DNA from: Rachycentron canadum
Lineage: Eukaryota > Chordata > Actinopteri > Carangiformes > Rachycentridae
Assembly: GCA_038496675.1 (NCBI GenBank)
Contig: CM076650.1
Span: forward strand, 25,705,320-25,769,319
Reading direction: 5' to 3'
Length of the DNA: 64,000 nucleotides
Shown piece by piece: positions 1 to 11,439 of the stretch; positions within the stretch are counted from its first letter, which is position 1, and every line of letters starts with the position of its first letter. Both the position numbers and the translations under genes were made by a program. Under the pieces are notes generated by a model, which saw only the letters and a program-made list of their open reading frames with translations, did no database searches and was not told the origin of the DNA.

Positions 1-498
1 TTTCCCTTTCACAGTGGCCTTGATGATGCTAAATGATGATTTTCTGTCTGTCAGATTCTGTGATCTTTGTCATTTTGAATGATGTTATTGAAAGTTGGTC
101 TTTTACATATCATCAGCTTCCACTGAGTTAACCTCATACAACATGTGTCTGTAAAGTTCCATCATGTCCTGATCAAACCTGGTGTAATGGACCTTTTTCA
201 CAGCATCATGTTGACATAAAATAGTCAAATACAAATACAGATGTTAGCAAAGACATTAATTCAGGCTCCATTCCATTTAGCTTTAAGAGCCAGGTTCCTG
301 CTGTTGCTCAAGTGTAAGAGGAGGTCACACTGAATACTTGATACTTAAGCCTGTTTTCTCTGATTTTTTTTTCAGTTTTTTTTATACTGTTTCACATTTC
401 CTGTATTTTCTGGTTGTAGTCCAATAAAGAGACTGAGAAATAATTACATATGGTCATTAAAGCAACACATCTAATGGTGGCCTAAGACTTTTGCACAA

Positions 499-561
<63 letters not shown>

Positions 562-570
562 ATATATATA
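499..570. repeat. (TATC)n microsatellite
   Basis: About 15 uninterrupted TATC units followed by a short TA run. Confidence 0.98.
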
Positions 571-1758
571 GACACACACACACGCTCTTATAGTATAAAT
601 AAAGTAATTGTACATTTGGCTAGGAACAATACCAAAATCCACAGTACAAGTGAATGTCATCATGCCTTGAAACAGATAGAGGGGATGAGAAGAAAAAACA
701 TAATATACTCCACATAATATACATAAAATAACCTATCACTTATGCAGCCACAGCTCAACAGTACATGACGAGAAAAGCAAAGGATGAAGGGAGGAAGAGA
801 AAAAGCCAGTGATGAGGAGAAGAGAAAAGAGTACAGTACCTTTTACTCTAATGTCCGGATTGTGAGCTTTAAGAAGGAAGGAAAAAGAATGAAAAAGATA
901 ATAGAGATTTTAGTCCAGGAGAACAAGCAAAACCATCCAGCATCACCATCAATGATCAACCGATCACAGGAGTGATTCACCAGGCAAATGAGTAAAGAAC
1001 GCAGCGAGGTTAAATTTAGAAGATGAAACAGAGAAAGGGAAAGACACACACCTTGAACACTGCCATACCTAGTGAATTTTTAGGTTCCAAGATCAGGCTG
1101 ACTACCATCAATACTTTTCCTCCCTACAGGACATTATGAATGCTGGGTGATTTCCACTCAGTGAAAATACAATTTTCACAATTCTACAGAACAAACTTAA
1201 ACACAAGATGTAAATGCAATGGTTTGAGACGGGGGACAGGAGAAGAGCAAGCCTGCGAGAATCATCCCCCAGCCACAGCATCCATCTAAACAAACTAGCT
1301 TTTTGTTGGCTAAGCACTCTTAATGGATTTCTCCTCATCTCACTGTTGTTATGCTCTCTGCATCCTTCTCCGTGTGTGTCAGTTGTCGTTTTCATACAGA
1401 AATCCCAGCATAATGGCATTAAGAACACCCCTCATTATGTTGCCATTGCTCGTTCACACTGAGGCAAACAAAGCTGGCATAACGCCTCGGTGTTCCAGAG
1501 TCAGAAGCGTGACATGCAACACAGCAGCACACAGCACAGTGTCTGACCTGCCATGTCGTCTCTCCCTTCTACACAGAGGTCGATCCAGCTTATTGTCCGA
1601 CCAACAATGCTCCCCCTCCCACTTTGTGTTAGTACCTTTTCTACAAAGTGATGAGGCTGAATAAAGACACAACTTTCCTGCCTTGAAACACATGTATAAA
1701 AGGAGCTTGTGTGTGTGTGTATGTGTCTAAGTCTAACATCTGAAGTTAATTTGCAGCT

Positions 1759-1787
1759 CTTTCTCAGTTATCCTGTAACTGAGAAAG
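1759..1787. repeat. perfect hairpin, 12-bp arms, 5-nt loop
   Basis: CTTTCTCAGTTA (1759-1770), loop TCCTG, then TAACTGAGAAAG (1776-1787). Intronic. Confidence 0.95.
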
Positions 1788-2733
1788 TCGTATTGTCCGT
1801 TGACAATATGTAGTTTTTTTTAAGGGAGGGGTCTGTTTCACTGTTCAACTAGCACAACACAACAGGACACGGTTTTTCAACTCACTACAGATACTAATTT
1901 AACACTACAAACTGATTGTCAGCACTGTATGTACCAAGAAGTAGTGTTTAATCCATCAAAAACACAGCAAGAGCTCTTTAGTGGTTTGTGTATATAATCA
2001 TTTTTGTATGTGGAAATGTAATGTAATTACTGTCAAAAACTGAAAAGTCAGACTCTGCAGTTGCTCTGAGCTCTGTGGAGGTTTTTAGCTCGTTGTTTCT
2101 ATTTTACCAACACAACTTGACTTTCTTTCTGTCTTATTGCTCTTACACATGTCATCATTGTTACATTTACATTTGGAAATGGTGAGAACATTCTTAATGC
2201 TGTAGCAGTGTTTTCACTTGCTTTAAGGAAATAAGTTTTCTAAGAATGATTATTGACAGAAATAGCCCAATAAGAGGGGGTTTTAGCCTGATACAGCCTA
2301 TTTGGCTAACGTCAGGTGAGAACCTTAACCTTGACTGATTCTAAAGGGCAATTCTGCTTTTTACAACCTGGATCTCATTTTCACTAGCAGTACTACTAGT
2401 ACTAGTACTATTGTAGCTCCAGCTTTATGGGATGACAACAACAACTATTACAATCATGGACTTCAACATTTTCCTCTAATCTTGTCCTGGCAGCAGCTGT
2501 GAAGAAGAATAAAATAAATAAATAAAGAGAAAAAAATAAAAAAAGAATAGTAAATAAAGAATAATCAAGAATAGTGTGCCTGTTAAGGGTTCTTTCAACT
2601 CCCAGTGAAGAAGGGTTCACCAACTCATGACAACCCAGCTTTTTCCAGGTTTCTTGATGGCTTGAAGTAAGTTAGACATGCTGTGTGTATGTGTGTGTGC
2701 GTGTGCGTGCGTGCGTGCGTAACACCCACTCAC

Positions 2734-2919
2734 CAATATTGCAGTGCTCCCCTGTCCATCCCTGGTCACACTCACACTTCCCCTCCTTACACACTCCGTT
2801 CTTGCTGCACATTGGGTGGCAGGCCTTCTGGTCACACACGGTCCCTGTCCAGCCCTCCTCACATCGACACACGCCGCCAAAACAAACTCCGTGACTCCCA
2901 CAGTCCACTTCACACACCT
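2734..2919 (-). CDS. tenm3: teneurin-3 EGF-like repeats 6 and 7 exon
   Basis: This 186-nt exon has acceptor CTCTCAACAG|AGGTGT and donor TATTG|GTGAGT, phase 1 at both ends. It encodes EGF6 (VCEVDCGSHGVCFGGVC, RCEEGWTGTVCDQ) and EGF7 (ACHPMCSKNGVCKEGKC, ECDQGWTGEHCNI), each with six cysteines. It is the last teneurin exon in the window. The next exon (EGF8, sometimes preceded by a short optional exon in this family) was not found in the 2.7 kb to the left, so the protein continues outside the window. A GT-rich microsatellite starts a few bases into the following intron. Confidence 0.97.
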
Positions 2920-4585
2920 CTGTTGAGAGAAGACCACGATAACAACAATACACAAACAATACTGTAAATATGCATAATTTGAAATGTGAATCATGACATA
3001 GTCTGCACCATCACATCACAAAGTGCACTACTACACATATTAACTTAGCCACTGTCACTAATGGGCTAACAAGATGAGCATGTCAAAATATGCTTCCTTT
3101 TCAAACTAAAAAAAAAACAACAACTGGTTTCATGCTAGGAAGAGGGTGAAGAACTGGGGGAGAATACACATATTTATGATTATGACAGGAGGACTGCTGT
3201 AGCCAGCAACTTTGTTAATCATCTCATCTCGTCTGTAAGTAGGAGGAGGGTTTGAGAAAGAGCTCTGTTTCCAACACAGATAGCTCTTCTGGTGGTTAGA
3301 AAAGAGAAAACAGAAATTAGTGCTATGTCCACTAGGTGATTGATCTGGGTGGTTTTTGGCCTATGGTAGAGGGAGATGAGATATAAAGCTCTTGGTACAT
3401 GTGGCTGCAGTTCAACTCTATGAGTGATTATACTGAAAGGTTGCTGAAACTTTCATCATCTCTTCCAGACATTCACTGCTACATTTGAATTCAACAGCCC
3501 ACTTCTTCACCTTGTGTAAGAAGGTTCACCCATCACACGATGGTGTTACCATCGTGTGATCAGAAACTACTGATTCTTCTCCAAATCCAAATGTCCTACC
3601 TGAGCAACTTGATGAAAAAATCCATCAATTAAAAATCCATCGATTGATCAATTATAACACTTTTCACACACACACAGACACACAGACACACATGCACGCA
3701 CTCCTTTCCTCTTGTCTTTGTCAAGCCCCCTGTTACTGATCTGTATCACTACTGTTGTTTTAGGTCTCTCTCTCCTTCTCTTCATCTCCCGCCCTCTTTT
3801 CAGCAACATAAAGTAGTTTTTATAGCACAGCACAACCCTCTTGAGAGGAGGTCAAGGTGGATGAATAGGTCATGACTGTAATAACTAAGGGCCACTGTTT
3901 GCTTCCCATTTCCTACTATCAGTCAATTTTGGTTTGGGTTCATTACTTCAGTGATTCCCTGACCTTAAAGGAGCAGTTTAAGGAATCAGAAAACATATAT
4001 ATGTTGCAACATTCAAAAAAATAAAAAAGTCAAACAATGTTGCATTAGAGAGAAAAACACTGATGAAGATTATGTGGAAAGGCGATGACTAACTATTTTA
4101 GTTTTGAGGCTTAAAATTGATGCTATACTTTGCTAAATATATTTTGGAGGAAATATAATTGCTCCCTTTATGCTCTCTGTCCATGCTTTTTTTAAACTAA
4201 TTTAAATGGTGTAACATTCAAAAACTGAACTTTAACAGCATCAGCAGCAACAACCAGTGGGGTTGCAAACACATATCAGATGTAGGCAACCAAAACACAT
4301 TTTTATTAGGCAAGGTTGAGGAAAGACTGACCCTAACTAAATGAGTTTCCCAAATATTATCATCAATCATGGGGTAAACAAATGAAAAACAGATTTTTCC
4401 TTCAATCAAAGGGTTAGATAGGTGATGTTACCTTAAGAGATGTTGAAGGACAAATAGAAAGCTCCTTTTTGATTCTGAACTCTTTCAGTGATCAAGCGAT
4501 AAGGCACTAAAGGACTGTAAAGCACAGTGCAATGTTGTTCTTACACATTCCATAAAAATAGGGTGATATCAATCACGACACACAC
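2920..4585 (-). other. tenm3: tenm3 intron between EGF4-5 and EGF6-7 exons
   Basis: Non-coding, AT-rich. Apart from a perfect 13-bp hairpin at 3532-3560 and a short CA-rich run near 3665-3690, I see nothing in it. Confidence 0.75.
3532..3560. repeat. perfect hairpin, 13-bp arms, 3-nt loop
   Basis: ATCACACGATGGT (3532-3544), loop GTT, then ACCATCGTGTGAT (3548-3560). Intronic, function unknown. Confidence 0.95.
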
Positions 4586-4786
4586 CTAAAGAGCAGTCGG
4601 GCCCAGTCCAATTCTGGTCACAGGTGCAAGTGCTAGTCTCTGCGATGTAGGTTCCATGACCTGAACACTGGTCTGGACACATGGCCTTGGCAATCTCACA
4701 GCTGGCTCCACCCCAGCCTGGCTGACAGTGACACTCACCATGAATACAAACCCCATGGGCCGAACAACTGGGGTCTATGCAGTCCA
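4586..4786 (-). CDS. tenm3: teneurin-3 EGF-like repeats 4 and 5 exon
   Basis: This 201-nt exon has acceptor CTGTCTCCAG|TGGACT and donor TTTAG|GTGTGT, phase 1 at both ends. It encodes EGF4 (DCIDPSCSAHGVCIHG, ECHCQPGWGGASCEI) and EGF5 (AMCPDQCSGHGTYIAETS, TCTCDQNWTGPDCS). EGF5 again lacks one cysteine, with Tyr of GTYIAE in its place, leaving the second unpaired cysteine used for the disulfide-linked teneurin dimer. NWTG contains a potential N-glycosylation site. Confidence 0.97.
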
Positions 4787-7674
4787 CTGGAGACAGAGAG
4801 ATAAAGAATTAAACATATGCCACATAAAACATACGGTACACATCTTACATGTTCTAGTTGTGTACTAGGTTTATAGCCAGTTTGTTCAAAAAAAAAAAAA
4901 AAAAAAGTAGAGCTAATATATACATTGCTTAAAGACAAATGGTAAAATGTCTTTGCATGTTTGAAAGCAGTCTTTGAAAATGACACACAGTGGAAAGGGT
5001 TCTCTGGAACCAACAGTTAGAACATTTTTTTAAGCAGCAGCAGCCACTGAGTTTCCCAAAAGGTAAATATCACTTTCACAAAAATATGTAGGCATATCTC
5101 TAAGATGCAGAGAGGGGAATGTGTCAACGCTAAATCTATGAATCTATGCAGTTCTCATCATTCTTTTTCTCTTTCATTTGCGTTAAGCTATGTTGGCAGT
5201 CTACCCGAATTATTTGATGTAATTCAGTGCATTTGAAACTGCAGAGATGAAGTACAGGAAAAAGTCCAACACCCAGCAATCCAGTTGTTATACCAAAAAA
5301 CCAATGCAATCGTCAACATATTGTTGTTTTTTCAACTTTAGTCTCTCAATAATACTCACACATTTATGGCTTTGACTATTTGTTCCTTAGGAATCATATT
5401 TTCAGTGGAAATTTTACATGGCTACATCTTTGACTTAGTCAACTCTGAGTCATCACTAAAGGGAATGAACACACATGCACACATGTCCACTGTTGTAAGT
5501 GCTGGCATATCTGAATGAGTGTGCGCGTATTGACAGGAGGTGCATGTCACATTCATCTTAAAAATATGTAATTTGCACATAATGTGTGCAGCCTTATGGA
5601 GATGATGGTCAACCTTAAAATGTTGTAGTGTGTCAGATTAAGTGTGTGTGTATGTGTTTTCAACCAGCAAATAGCAGATTAGCATTAATCCATTCAGATT
5701 GAATTAGAGTAGTGCATAGCTCGTAGGCCATGTTAGCCATCAGTCTGTCAGCATTTAGAGAACAATAATGTGTTTTTTTTCCTCTGTGTGACAGAGAGAT
5801 TGGAGCAAATTTATTTACCATTCAGTGATGAAGATGGGAGTCATCTTAACAAACTACCTGTCAGAAACCTCACTTTAGGGATGAGATAAGCTACCACAAA
5901 AGTAGCTAAATTCAAAAATAAATGTCACGGGTAGTCATAAATGTGCACTAAATCAGTTATTTATGTTGACATTTAACTATGTGCTGACATCTTCACCAAA
6001 TGCAAAGCAGTGTTAAAAGCATGTTTACTAAATCTGCTTTTTTGTCTTTTCCTGGAGGAAGTCGGTCTTACCTTCCTCACAGTTCTCGCCTTTATAACCA
6101 GTATTGCAGATACAGGCACCAATAATGCAGATGCCATGTCCTCCACAGTGGATGTCAATACACTGGTTGGCTGGCACGTCGCACTCGGTGCCTTTCCATC
6201 CACTGTAGCACTGACAGCGTCCGCGCGAGTACTGGCCGTTGCCACTGCACAGCACTGGACAGGCAGCTGGACCACACACATGCAGGAAGATGGATGAATT
6301 AGACATATGGGCTATACAGGTTGGCAGTCAGACACTTGAAACCCAAAGCTCCCCATAAGTTCCCTTTATCAAAGTCTACAATGTCTTCACCATGCAAACA
6401 AAAAATAAACCATAAACTAGAATTTCTACCTCATCTCTACCAACCAATCTGCAGTTTACACCCATGTCCATTTAGTGAGGAATTTGAAGGAATTTAATAA
6501 AAGTTATTAAGAGTGTTTTGACATAACCAAATCACAAATTCTTATGTTATGACAAAAATGCGATGATTAACCACCAAATTCTAGATACCTCTAGGCATTC
6601 CTCATATATTGTGTTCACATGAATGGGACATATGTGAGTTCACAGTGCCCTTGACATTTGCCCTTTGACTAATGCAAGTCCAAGAAAACAAGTGAGTGCT
6701 TGTGCCAAAAGAGATTTCCAGAAGGTGTTACTGACATATCACATTCATGAGAATGGGACAGATGGACAGGGACCCCAAAAACATAATTCTTTTGGTCACT
6801 GCTGTGGCTGAATAGTTTTACTTGGGGCACATGCTAAATGTAACAAATGACATGTATATGAATGACAAATTATTCCATTATGCCCTAGATGTAGTCATTT
6901 GTCACAGTAATATAAAACTTTCAATGATCCTGTGGCCATTTCCAGAATTCCTACCATGGAGGCCCCTTTGGGGGCCCATAGGGCCGATTTATGGTCTTGC
7001 AGAACTAGTTCTTAAAAACGTGCTGTCTGACCACATTGGAAATCATATGTATTTATAGTCGTACTGAACTGCTGTATTAAAAACCAGCACCTGGTTTCAA
7101 AACTGTTTGCTGAGAAATGGCAATAATATACTAAAAGTGACATCACTCATCACAGTCACAGTCTGAATTCAGGTTAAATTTTTACAAGGGGATAATATTG
7201 TATTTTAATGATATTGTAAATTCAAGATCTTGTCCAGCCATTGTGTTGTGCCTGTTGTGTGAATACATAACATCCAGCCAAGATCCAAAATGATTAACTA
7301 CTACTTGTCAATACGGCAATACTACAGTCCATGGGTCCACCAAAAAAAAAAAAAATTACATTTCTGATCGTTGAAGCCAGTGGAAGAGAACTGCTCTCTA
7401 TTGGCCACTATATTTCAAGACATCTATTTCTCTTGAAATGAAAGGTCTTTAAATAGTTAATGTTATGTTGGAGTCTAGAATTTGTCAACAATCATTGTAC
7501 AGTTTGAACACAGGTCAGTGTATTCCTTCGATATAAAGGAGGCAGGGAAGGAGGGGGACCACAGACCAGAACAGTGACACCGTAAGAATGTGCAGGTCAC
7601 ACTCACTGCTGGGATAACAAGCTCCCAACAATTACGGTCTCTCTGTGGGTGGAAATGTGTGCGTGTGTTTTTAC
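4787..7674 (-). other. tenm3: tenm3 introns either side of the EGF2-3 exon
   Basis: Two introns (4787-6071 and 6267-7674) flank the exon at 6072-6266. Both are AT-rich. Visible structure is limited to poly-A runs at about 4888-4906 and 7341-7354. I see no other gene or recognisable element. Confidence 0.7.
6072..6266 (-). CDS. tenm3: teneurin-3 EGF-like repeats 2 and 3 exon
   Basis: This 195-nt exon has acceptor GTGGTCCAG|CTGCCT and donor GGAAG|GTAAGA, phase 1 at both ends. It encodes EGF2 (ACPVLCSGNGQYSRGRC, then QCYSGWKGTECDV) and EGF3 (NQCIDIHCGGHGICIIG, then ACICNTGYKGENCEE). EGF2 has only five cysteines: Tyr of GQYSRG occupies the place of the third. In the teneurin family this odd cysteine in EGF2 pairs with the same residue of a second chain to make covalent dimers, and this copy keeps that feature. 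EGF3 has the normal six. Confidence 0.97.
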
Positions 7675-7776
7675 CTCGAGAGCAGTCAGGCCCCAGAAAT
7701 CCTGGGAAACAGTGGCAAATTCCTGAGAGACAATCTCCGTTTCCATGACAGTTTTGAGGACACTCCATTATTGACT
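7675..7776 (-). CDS. tenm3: teneurin-3 EGF-like repeat 1 exon
   Basis: This 102-nt exon has acceptor ATAATCAG|AGTCAA and donor TCGAG|GTAAAA, starting and ending in phase 1. It encodes (E)SIMECPQNCHGNGDCLSG followed by ICHCFPGFLGPDCSR. Six cysteines in the pattern C-x3-C-x5-C-x4-C-x-C-x8-C make one complete EGF-like domain, the first of the eight in teneurins. All the EGF exons here are bounded by phase-1 introns, the usual arrangement for EGF modules. Confidence 0.97.
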
Positions 7777-8406
7777 CTGATTATGAGAGAGAAAGGAGAG
7801 TTTTTTTTTTTTTTCATTTTTTAAGCCAGCATTTATTTGCTATAATAAAGAAAACGTAATACATTACATCAGTACATACTTAATATATTTATATGAGAAC
7901 GAAAATTACATCACATGTCTAAACCGTAAATGTCTAAAGATGAAAAACTGAAAACTATCAAGGTCATAAGTGGCTCTGTAAATGTGAACAGCTTGGATTT
8001 CACCATAATAATTCAACACTTCCTCCATCTTCCTCTCCATCTTTGGCTCACTTTGTCATAAATAAGAAGGTGAAACTGAATCTTACTCTGTGAAATCTAT
8101 GGAGCTGAGAGAGCTTTTCTTTGAAAAAAAAAAAAAAACCCAAAAAAACAATATACTATGTATCCTGAGTTTATCAATCTCAACAGTCCTAAGAAACTTT
8201 ACTCTCTGTGGGCAGAAAACTGATTGAGCTGAATTTATTGCAGCATGTGAGCTCCAAAATACATTGGCTGATGTCATACATGAAGAGAGACCAAGTCTGT
8301 TTCTGATTACACATGTAAAAGTAATGTAGCTCCCCCTGCTACTCTGGCTACTATCTACTGGACTCATTCCCTCTATACATTCTGGACACTGGTTCTGTCC
8401 TCTGTG

Positions 8407-8545
8407 TTCATCTGGCACCAAGATGTTAGCAACAGATCCTTTAACTCCTGTAAGTCGCGAGGTGGGGCCTCTATGGAAAAGACTTGCTTGTCCAGCACAT
8501 CCCACCTATCCTGCTGAAAGAGACCGCTGCCATCTGCATCTGTCT
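8407..8545 (-). mobile_element. Tc1-like DNA transposon fragment (transposase C-terminal part)
   Basis: On the minus strand 8504 to 8407 reads without a stop as WDVLDKQVFSIEAPP, RDLQELKDLLLTSWCQM. This is recognisable from teleost Tc1-like transposases, just after the catalytic region. The flanking bases to about 8545 also resemble the element (around CTGAAAGAGACCGCTGCC), but the section between is missing, so this is an internally deleted fragment. It sits in the tenm3 intron at 7777-9461 and is in the same orientation as the gene. It appears to be the same family as the copy at 49.4 kb. Confidence 0.75.
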
Positions 8546-9461
8546 CTGCTTTGTATTTTTGTGATACTCTACCACTTTATTTTCGGGTATCATGGGCAAG
8601 TTAGCATTTAAGTTTAATTAGAGTTTTGGTTTTGCTCATCTAATGTTCTAGATAGGCATCTTTTATTAAGTTAGTTTGTAAAGTGTAAACATAGTCAGTA
8701 ATGTGGTCATTTGGTAAAAATTGCAGATGCTTTGGTAATTGTCAGGGTCTAAACTATCTCCGCTCTTATGTTTTGGGGAAAAAAGCCCTGGGATCCGGAC
8801 GTCAGGAAAGAAATCTATCTGAAGGATGAGACTGAAAAACAGCAGCAGAGCCTGAAAAAAAGCTCAGTGCTGCTGCGTTTCATTATCTATGTCCTTCTGT
8901 CACCAGGTCCTTATTACCAGTTATTTCCCATTATTGACAATAACTTATTTCTACACTGTGTATCTAAACACACTAGTGGAACGTTTATCAGATATATTTG
9001 CAGATTACAAGTCTTGTCACACAATTTAGCACACAGTTTATTTGGGCTTTTCATTAAGTAAAAAAGCTAAAGAGTAATCCACATTTTTACTTACCTGCTC
9101 CAAAGGTTCAAAATTAGCGATGAAATAATCATTAAGCTTAACATTTTACAGCTTGGTCTAAAACAAGGATTTCTGTCAAGTCATTTGGTGCAAAGTTAAA
9201 TATAGCCTCTATGATGTTGCTGATAATTATAGACTCCAATATGGACAATGCTTTTCACTGTCTCGTGTGAGGAAATATGTAATTTTTCTTTGAATTTCTA
9301 GAATGAAACTCTCATATAATGCAAGTTTAACTGGTGGGGGCACATTAAGTAGGTTGTATATAGTATGTCATATGGGTTCTGTGTACTGTAGAAGTGCACT
9401 TCCCTCCAGTAATTCCAAGACACGCATTACTGGAAATTACAAATACAAGGCTGTATCTCAC

Positions 9462-9711
9462 CTATGATGATGGTGTTGTAAGAGACTTGTTCTGTGTTGC
9501 GTCCGTCGTTGTAAAATGCCAGATGCCAAATCCCTGTGTCAAGATACTGGATGAAGCCAGCCTCGTGCACGTTCACTGAGCGTGCGTACCGGGCTCCAGG
9601 CTCCTCCTCGTGTTCAACAGCGGAGTGTGAATATCCTGTGTCTGTATCACTCAGCGCTCGTTTGTCTTTGGAAATGAGACGACTTCCATCCAGAAGCTCC
9701 ACAAAGTCATA
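9462..9711 (-). CDS. tenm3: teneurin-3 extracellular exon (YDFVELLDG to NTIII)
   Basis: This 250-nt exon has acceptor GTCTTTCAG|TATGAC and donor CATAG|GTGAGA, starting in phase 0 and ending in phase 1. It encodes YDFVELLDGSRLISKDKR, a variable acidic stretch (DTDTGYSHSAVEHEEEPG), ARYARSVNVHEAGFIQYLD, TGIWHLAFYNDGRN and TEQVSYNTIII. Together with the preceding exon it makes the folded part between the transmembrane helix and the first EGF repeat. An Arg-Tyr-Ala-Arg motif before Ser-Val sits where the human paralogue has Arg-Gln-Ala-Arg; both fit a minimal furin-type RxxR site, but cleavage is not shown. Confidence 0.97.
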
Positions 9712-10301
9712 CTGAAAGACAAAAACGTGCAAAATTGCAAATACTGTTGACGATATTTTCATTTTCAGAACATTTAGCATAGAAAGTCAAGTCGGAGAGG
9801 GACTTCTAGCTGGCATGCTGTAAAGAATAACAGGGTGACAGCACTGTACAATCAATTTGGACTCATTCCCAAAATTCAACTGATAAGAATATGAAAGGAG
9901 ATAATCATTAAGGTATCTCGCTCAAGATTTTGTATTCATTCACTAAACTAATGAAAAGTGAGAATGTAGGCAGAGTGCTCATCACATTATTACTCTGGTA
10001 ATATTGTGCATAAGAGTTGATGGGATGTTTAACCTTGTGCTGCTGTTGCCTTCACATTCATCTAACAGCAGTTGGTCAGACTTGTGCTGTATCGATATAA
10101 AAATGTTACTAAGATTGCTGTCACGACTTGACACGGGCTATTACTCTGACACAATGTCATGTTAAACTGCCATCAGTCTGAAAGGGTCTTTAGGTTAGAT
10201 GAACTGGATTTGGTGTCCGTTGGCATGACTTGTTTGAGCTGTACAAATAAATGAACAAGTCATTCCACAGACAGAGCCGTGCATGTGTTTGTGTGACCTA
10301 C

Positions 10302-10426
10302 CTGTGTATGTGAAGGAGGCAGGCCTTTGCGTCCGTACACCCCAACTAGAGCATCCTTCTGGACGGAGATGTTAAATTTCAAGAATTGCGGTTGGTCAAT
10401 ATAAAGTTGGGACCTCCAAAACACTC
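10302..10426 (-). CDS. tenm3: teneurin-3 extracellular exon (FWRSQ to SHTQ)
   Basis: This 125-nt exon has acceptor TTCTTCTAG|GAGTGT and donor ACACAG|GTAGGT, starting in phase 1 and ending in phase 0. It encodes (G)VFWRSQLYIDQPQFLKFNIS followed by VQKDALVGVYGRKGLPPSHT and Gln. This segment is near-invariant in teneurins 2 to 4 and lies between the membrane and the EGF repeats. NIS is a potential N-glycosylation site. The exon joins the next at a codon boundary to give SHTQ-YDFVELLDG. Confidence 0.97.
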
Positions 10427-11042
10427 CTAGAAGAAGGAACCACAGTTATTTAAAACAATCCTTGACTCTCAGAATTCCCCCCTTTACACGTCACATATAA
10501 ATCAATCTATATAAACCGTAAATCAAAAAGGTCATGGATCTTATGTACCCCGACATTAACACAGCACAAATTTCAAACTGTATAGTTTTTTTTTTTTGTT
10601 TTCACTGCTACATGTTAACCATTAATTATCAATATCCCCATTTCCTAGTTTACTCAGAAATACTGTATGTCTGATGATTCAAACCTTAGAATGTATTCTA
10701 TTGCAAACACCAAATATTTCATCTTTAAAAACACTTAATGGTATGGCCCAAAAATGGGGTGGTAGGAAAGTAGTGCTGGCATGAAGTTGACCAATACTGG
10801 GTGTTTTTTGGATCAGACATAGGACCAGCTAACAGACTGTTGTTAATGTTAATAATGGGCAATGGACTAATTCAGCGCTGAATGCATTGGTTGGTGTTTT
10901 TCTCTGTATGATGCAGTGGACCTACAGAATTATGCATGGATGACAAAAGTTACCTGAGGCACTGATTTTGATAATAATACAGGTTGTGATCAACAAAATA
11001 GTATGGCGTGACAGGCTTATTATGTGTGTGCATGTCGCTGAC

Positions 11043-11126
11043 CTGGTGGGACATCTTGTATGGCTCGCCTCCCCACATCCACTTCCCCTGTGTCTATGGT
11101 GTTGTTCTCTAGAAGAAACATTTTAC
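11043..11126 (-). CDS. tenm3: teneurin-3 extracellular linker exon with two possible acceptors
   Basis: The exon reads GKMFLLENNTIDTGEVDVGR then RAIQDVPP(G). It matches the teneurin linker element ENNTIDSGE-(V/L)D-(V/I)GRRAIQ-(E/D)-PPG. The donor is CCAG|GTCAGC and the end phase is 1. Two acceptors keep frame. TCTGTCTGCAG|GTAAAA gives 84 nt (start 11126). TTTCTTCTAG|AGAAC gives 66 nt (start 11108), dropping six residues and joining Asn-Glu-Asn-Asn directly. The longer form keeps the Gly-Lys seen at this point in the human protein and has the better pyrimidine tract, so I prefer it. NNT is a potential N-glycosylation site. Confidence 0.9.
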
Positions 11127-11439
11127 CTGCAGACAGACAAATACATGAATATGGAGTTAAGGAAATGCAAATCACTTAGTTTCTTCGCCTCATGTTTTGT
11201 TTTAAAAGATTTATACTGTCATCAAGGAGCTGATCACCTAGTTGTTCATGTACTCTATCACGTAGAGAAACATCTAGATTGAATCTAAATTGAAACCAAA
11301 GCGTATCCTTACAAAGACCTTCTGAAAGAAAACAAAAGCTATCGTTTTTACACACGTTTGCTTTAATTATCAATGTGATTTGACGTATTGTAGAGTTGCA
11401 CAAATCTAGGGTGCCACAATACACACTGCACATCGGGAC

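Larger units (their letters stand above)
1..2733 (-). other. tenm3: tenm3 intron after the EGF6-7 exon (incomplete)
   Basis: I looked on the minus strand for the EGF8 coding motif (GCPGLC, then GRCTL, WHCVC) and did not find it. The stretch is AT-rich and non-coding. It holds a (TATC)n microsatellite at 499-570, a GT/GC-rich simple repeat at about 2686-2720 beside the splice donor, and a 12-bp perfect hairpin at 1759-1787. Confidence 0.7.

Noticed and set aside
1..2733. Search for the EGF8 exon and the short optional exon before it
   Set aside because: No matching motif with splice sites was found on the minus strand; these exons must lie outside the window.
6010..6297. Plus-strand open frame of 95 codons opposite the EGF2-3 exon
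   Set aside because: It is the antisense of a well-supported coding exon and has no independent support.
8083..8505. 140-codon minus-strand open frame
   Set aside because: It crosses the Tc1-like fragment in a frame different from the transposase and continues through poly-A derived sequence.
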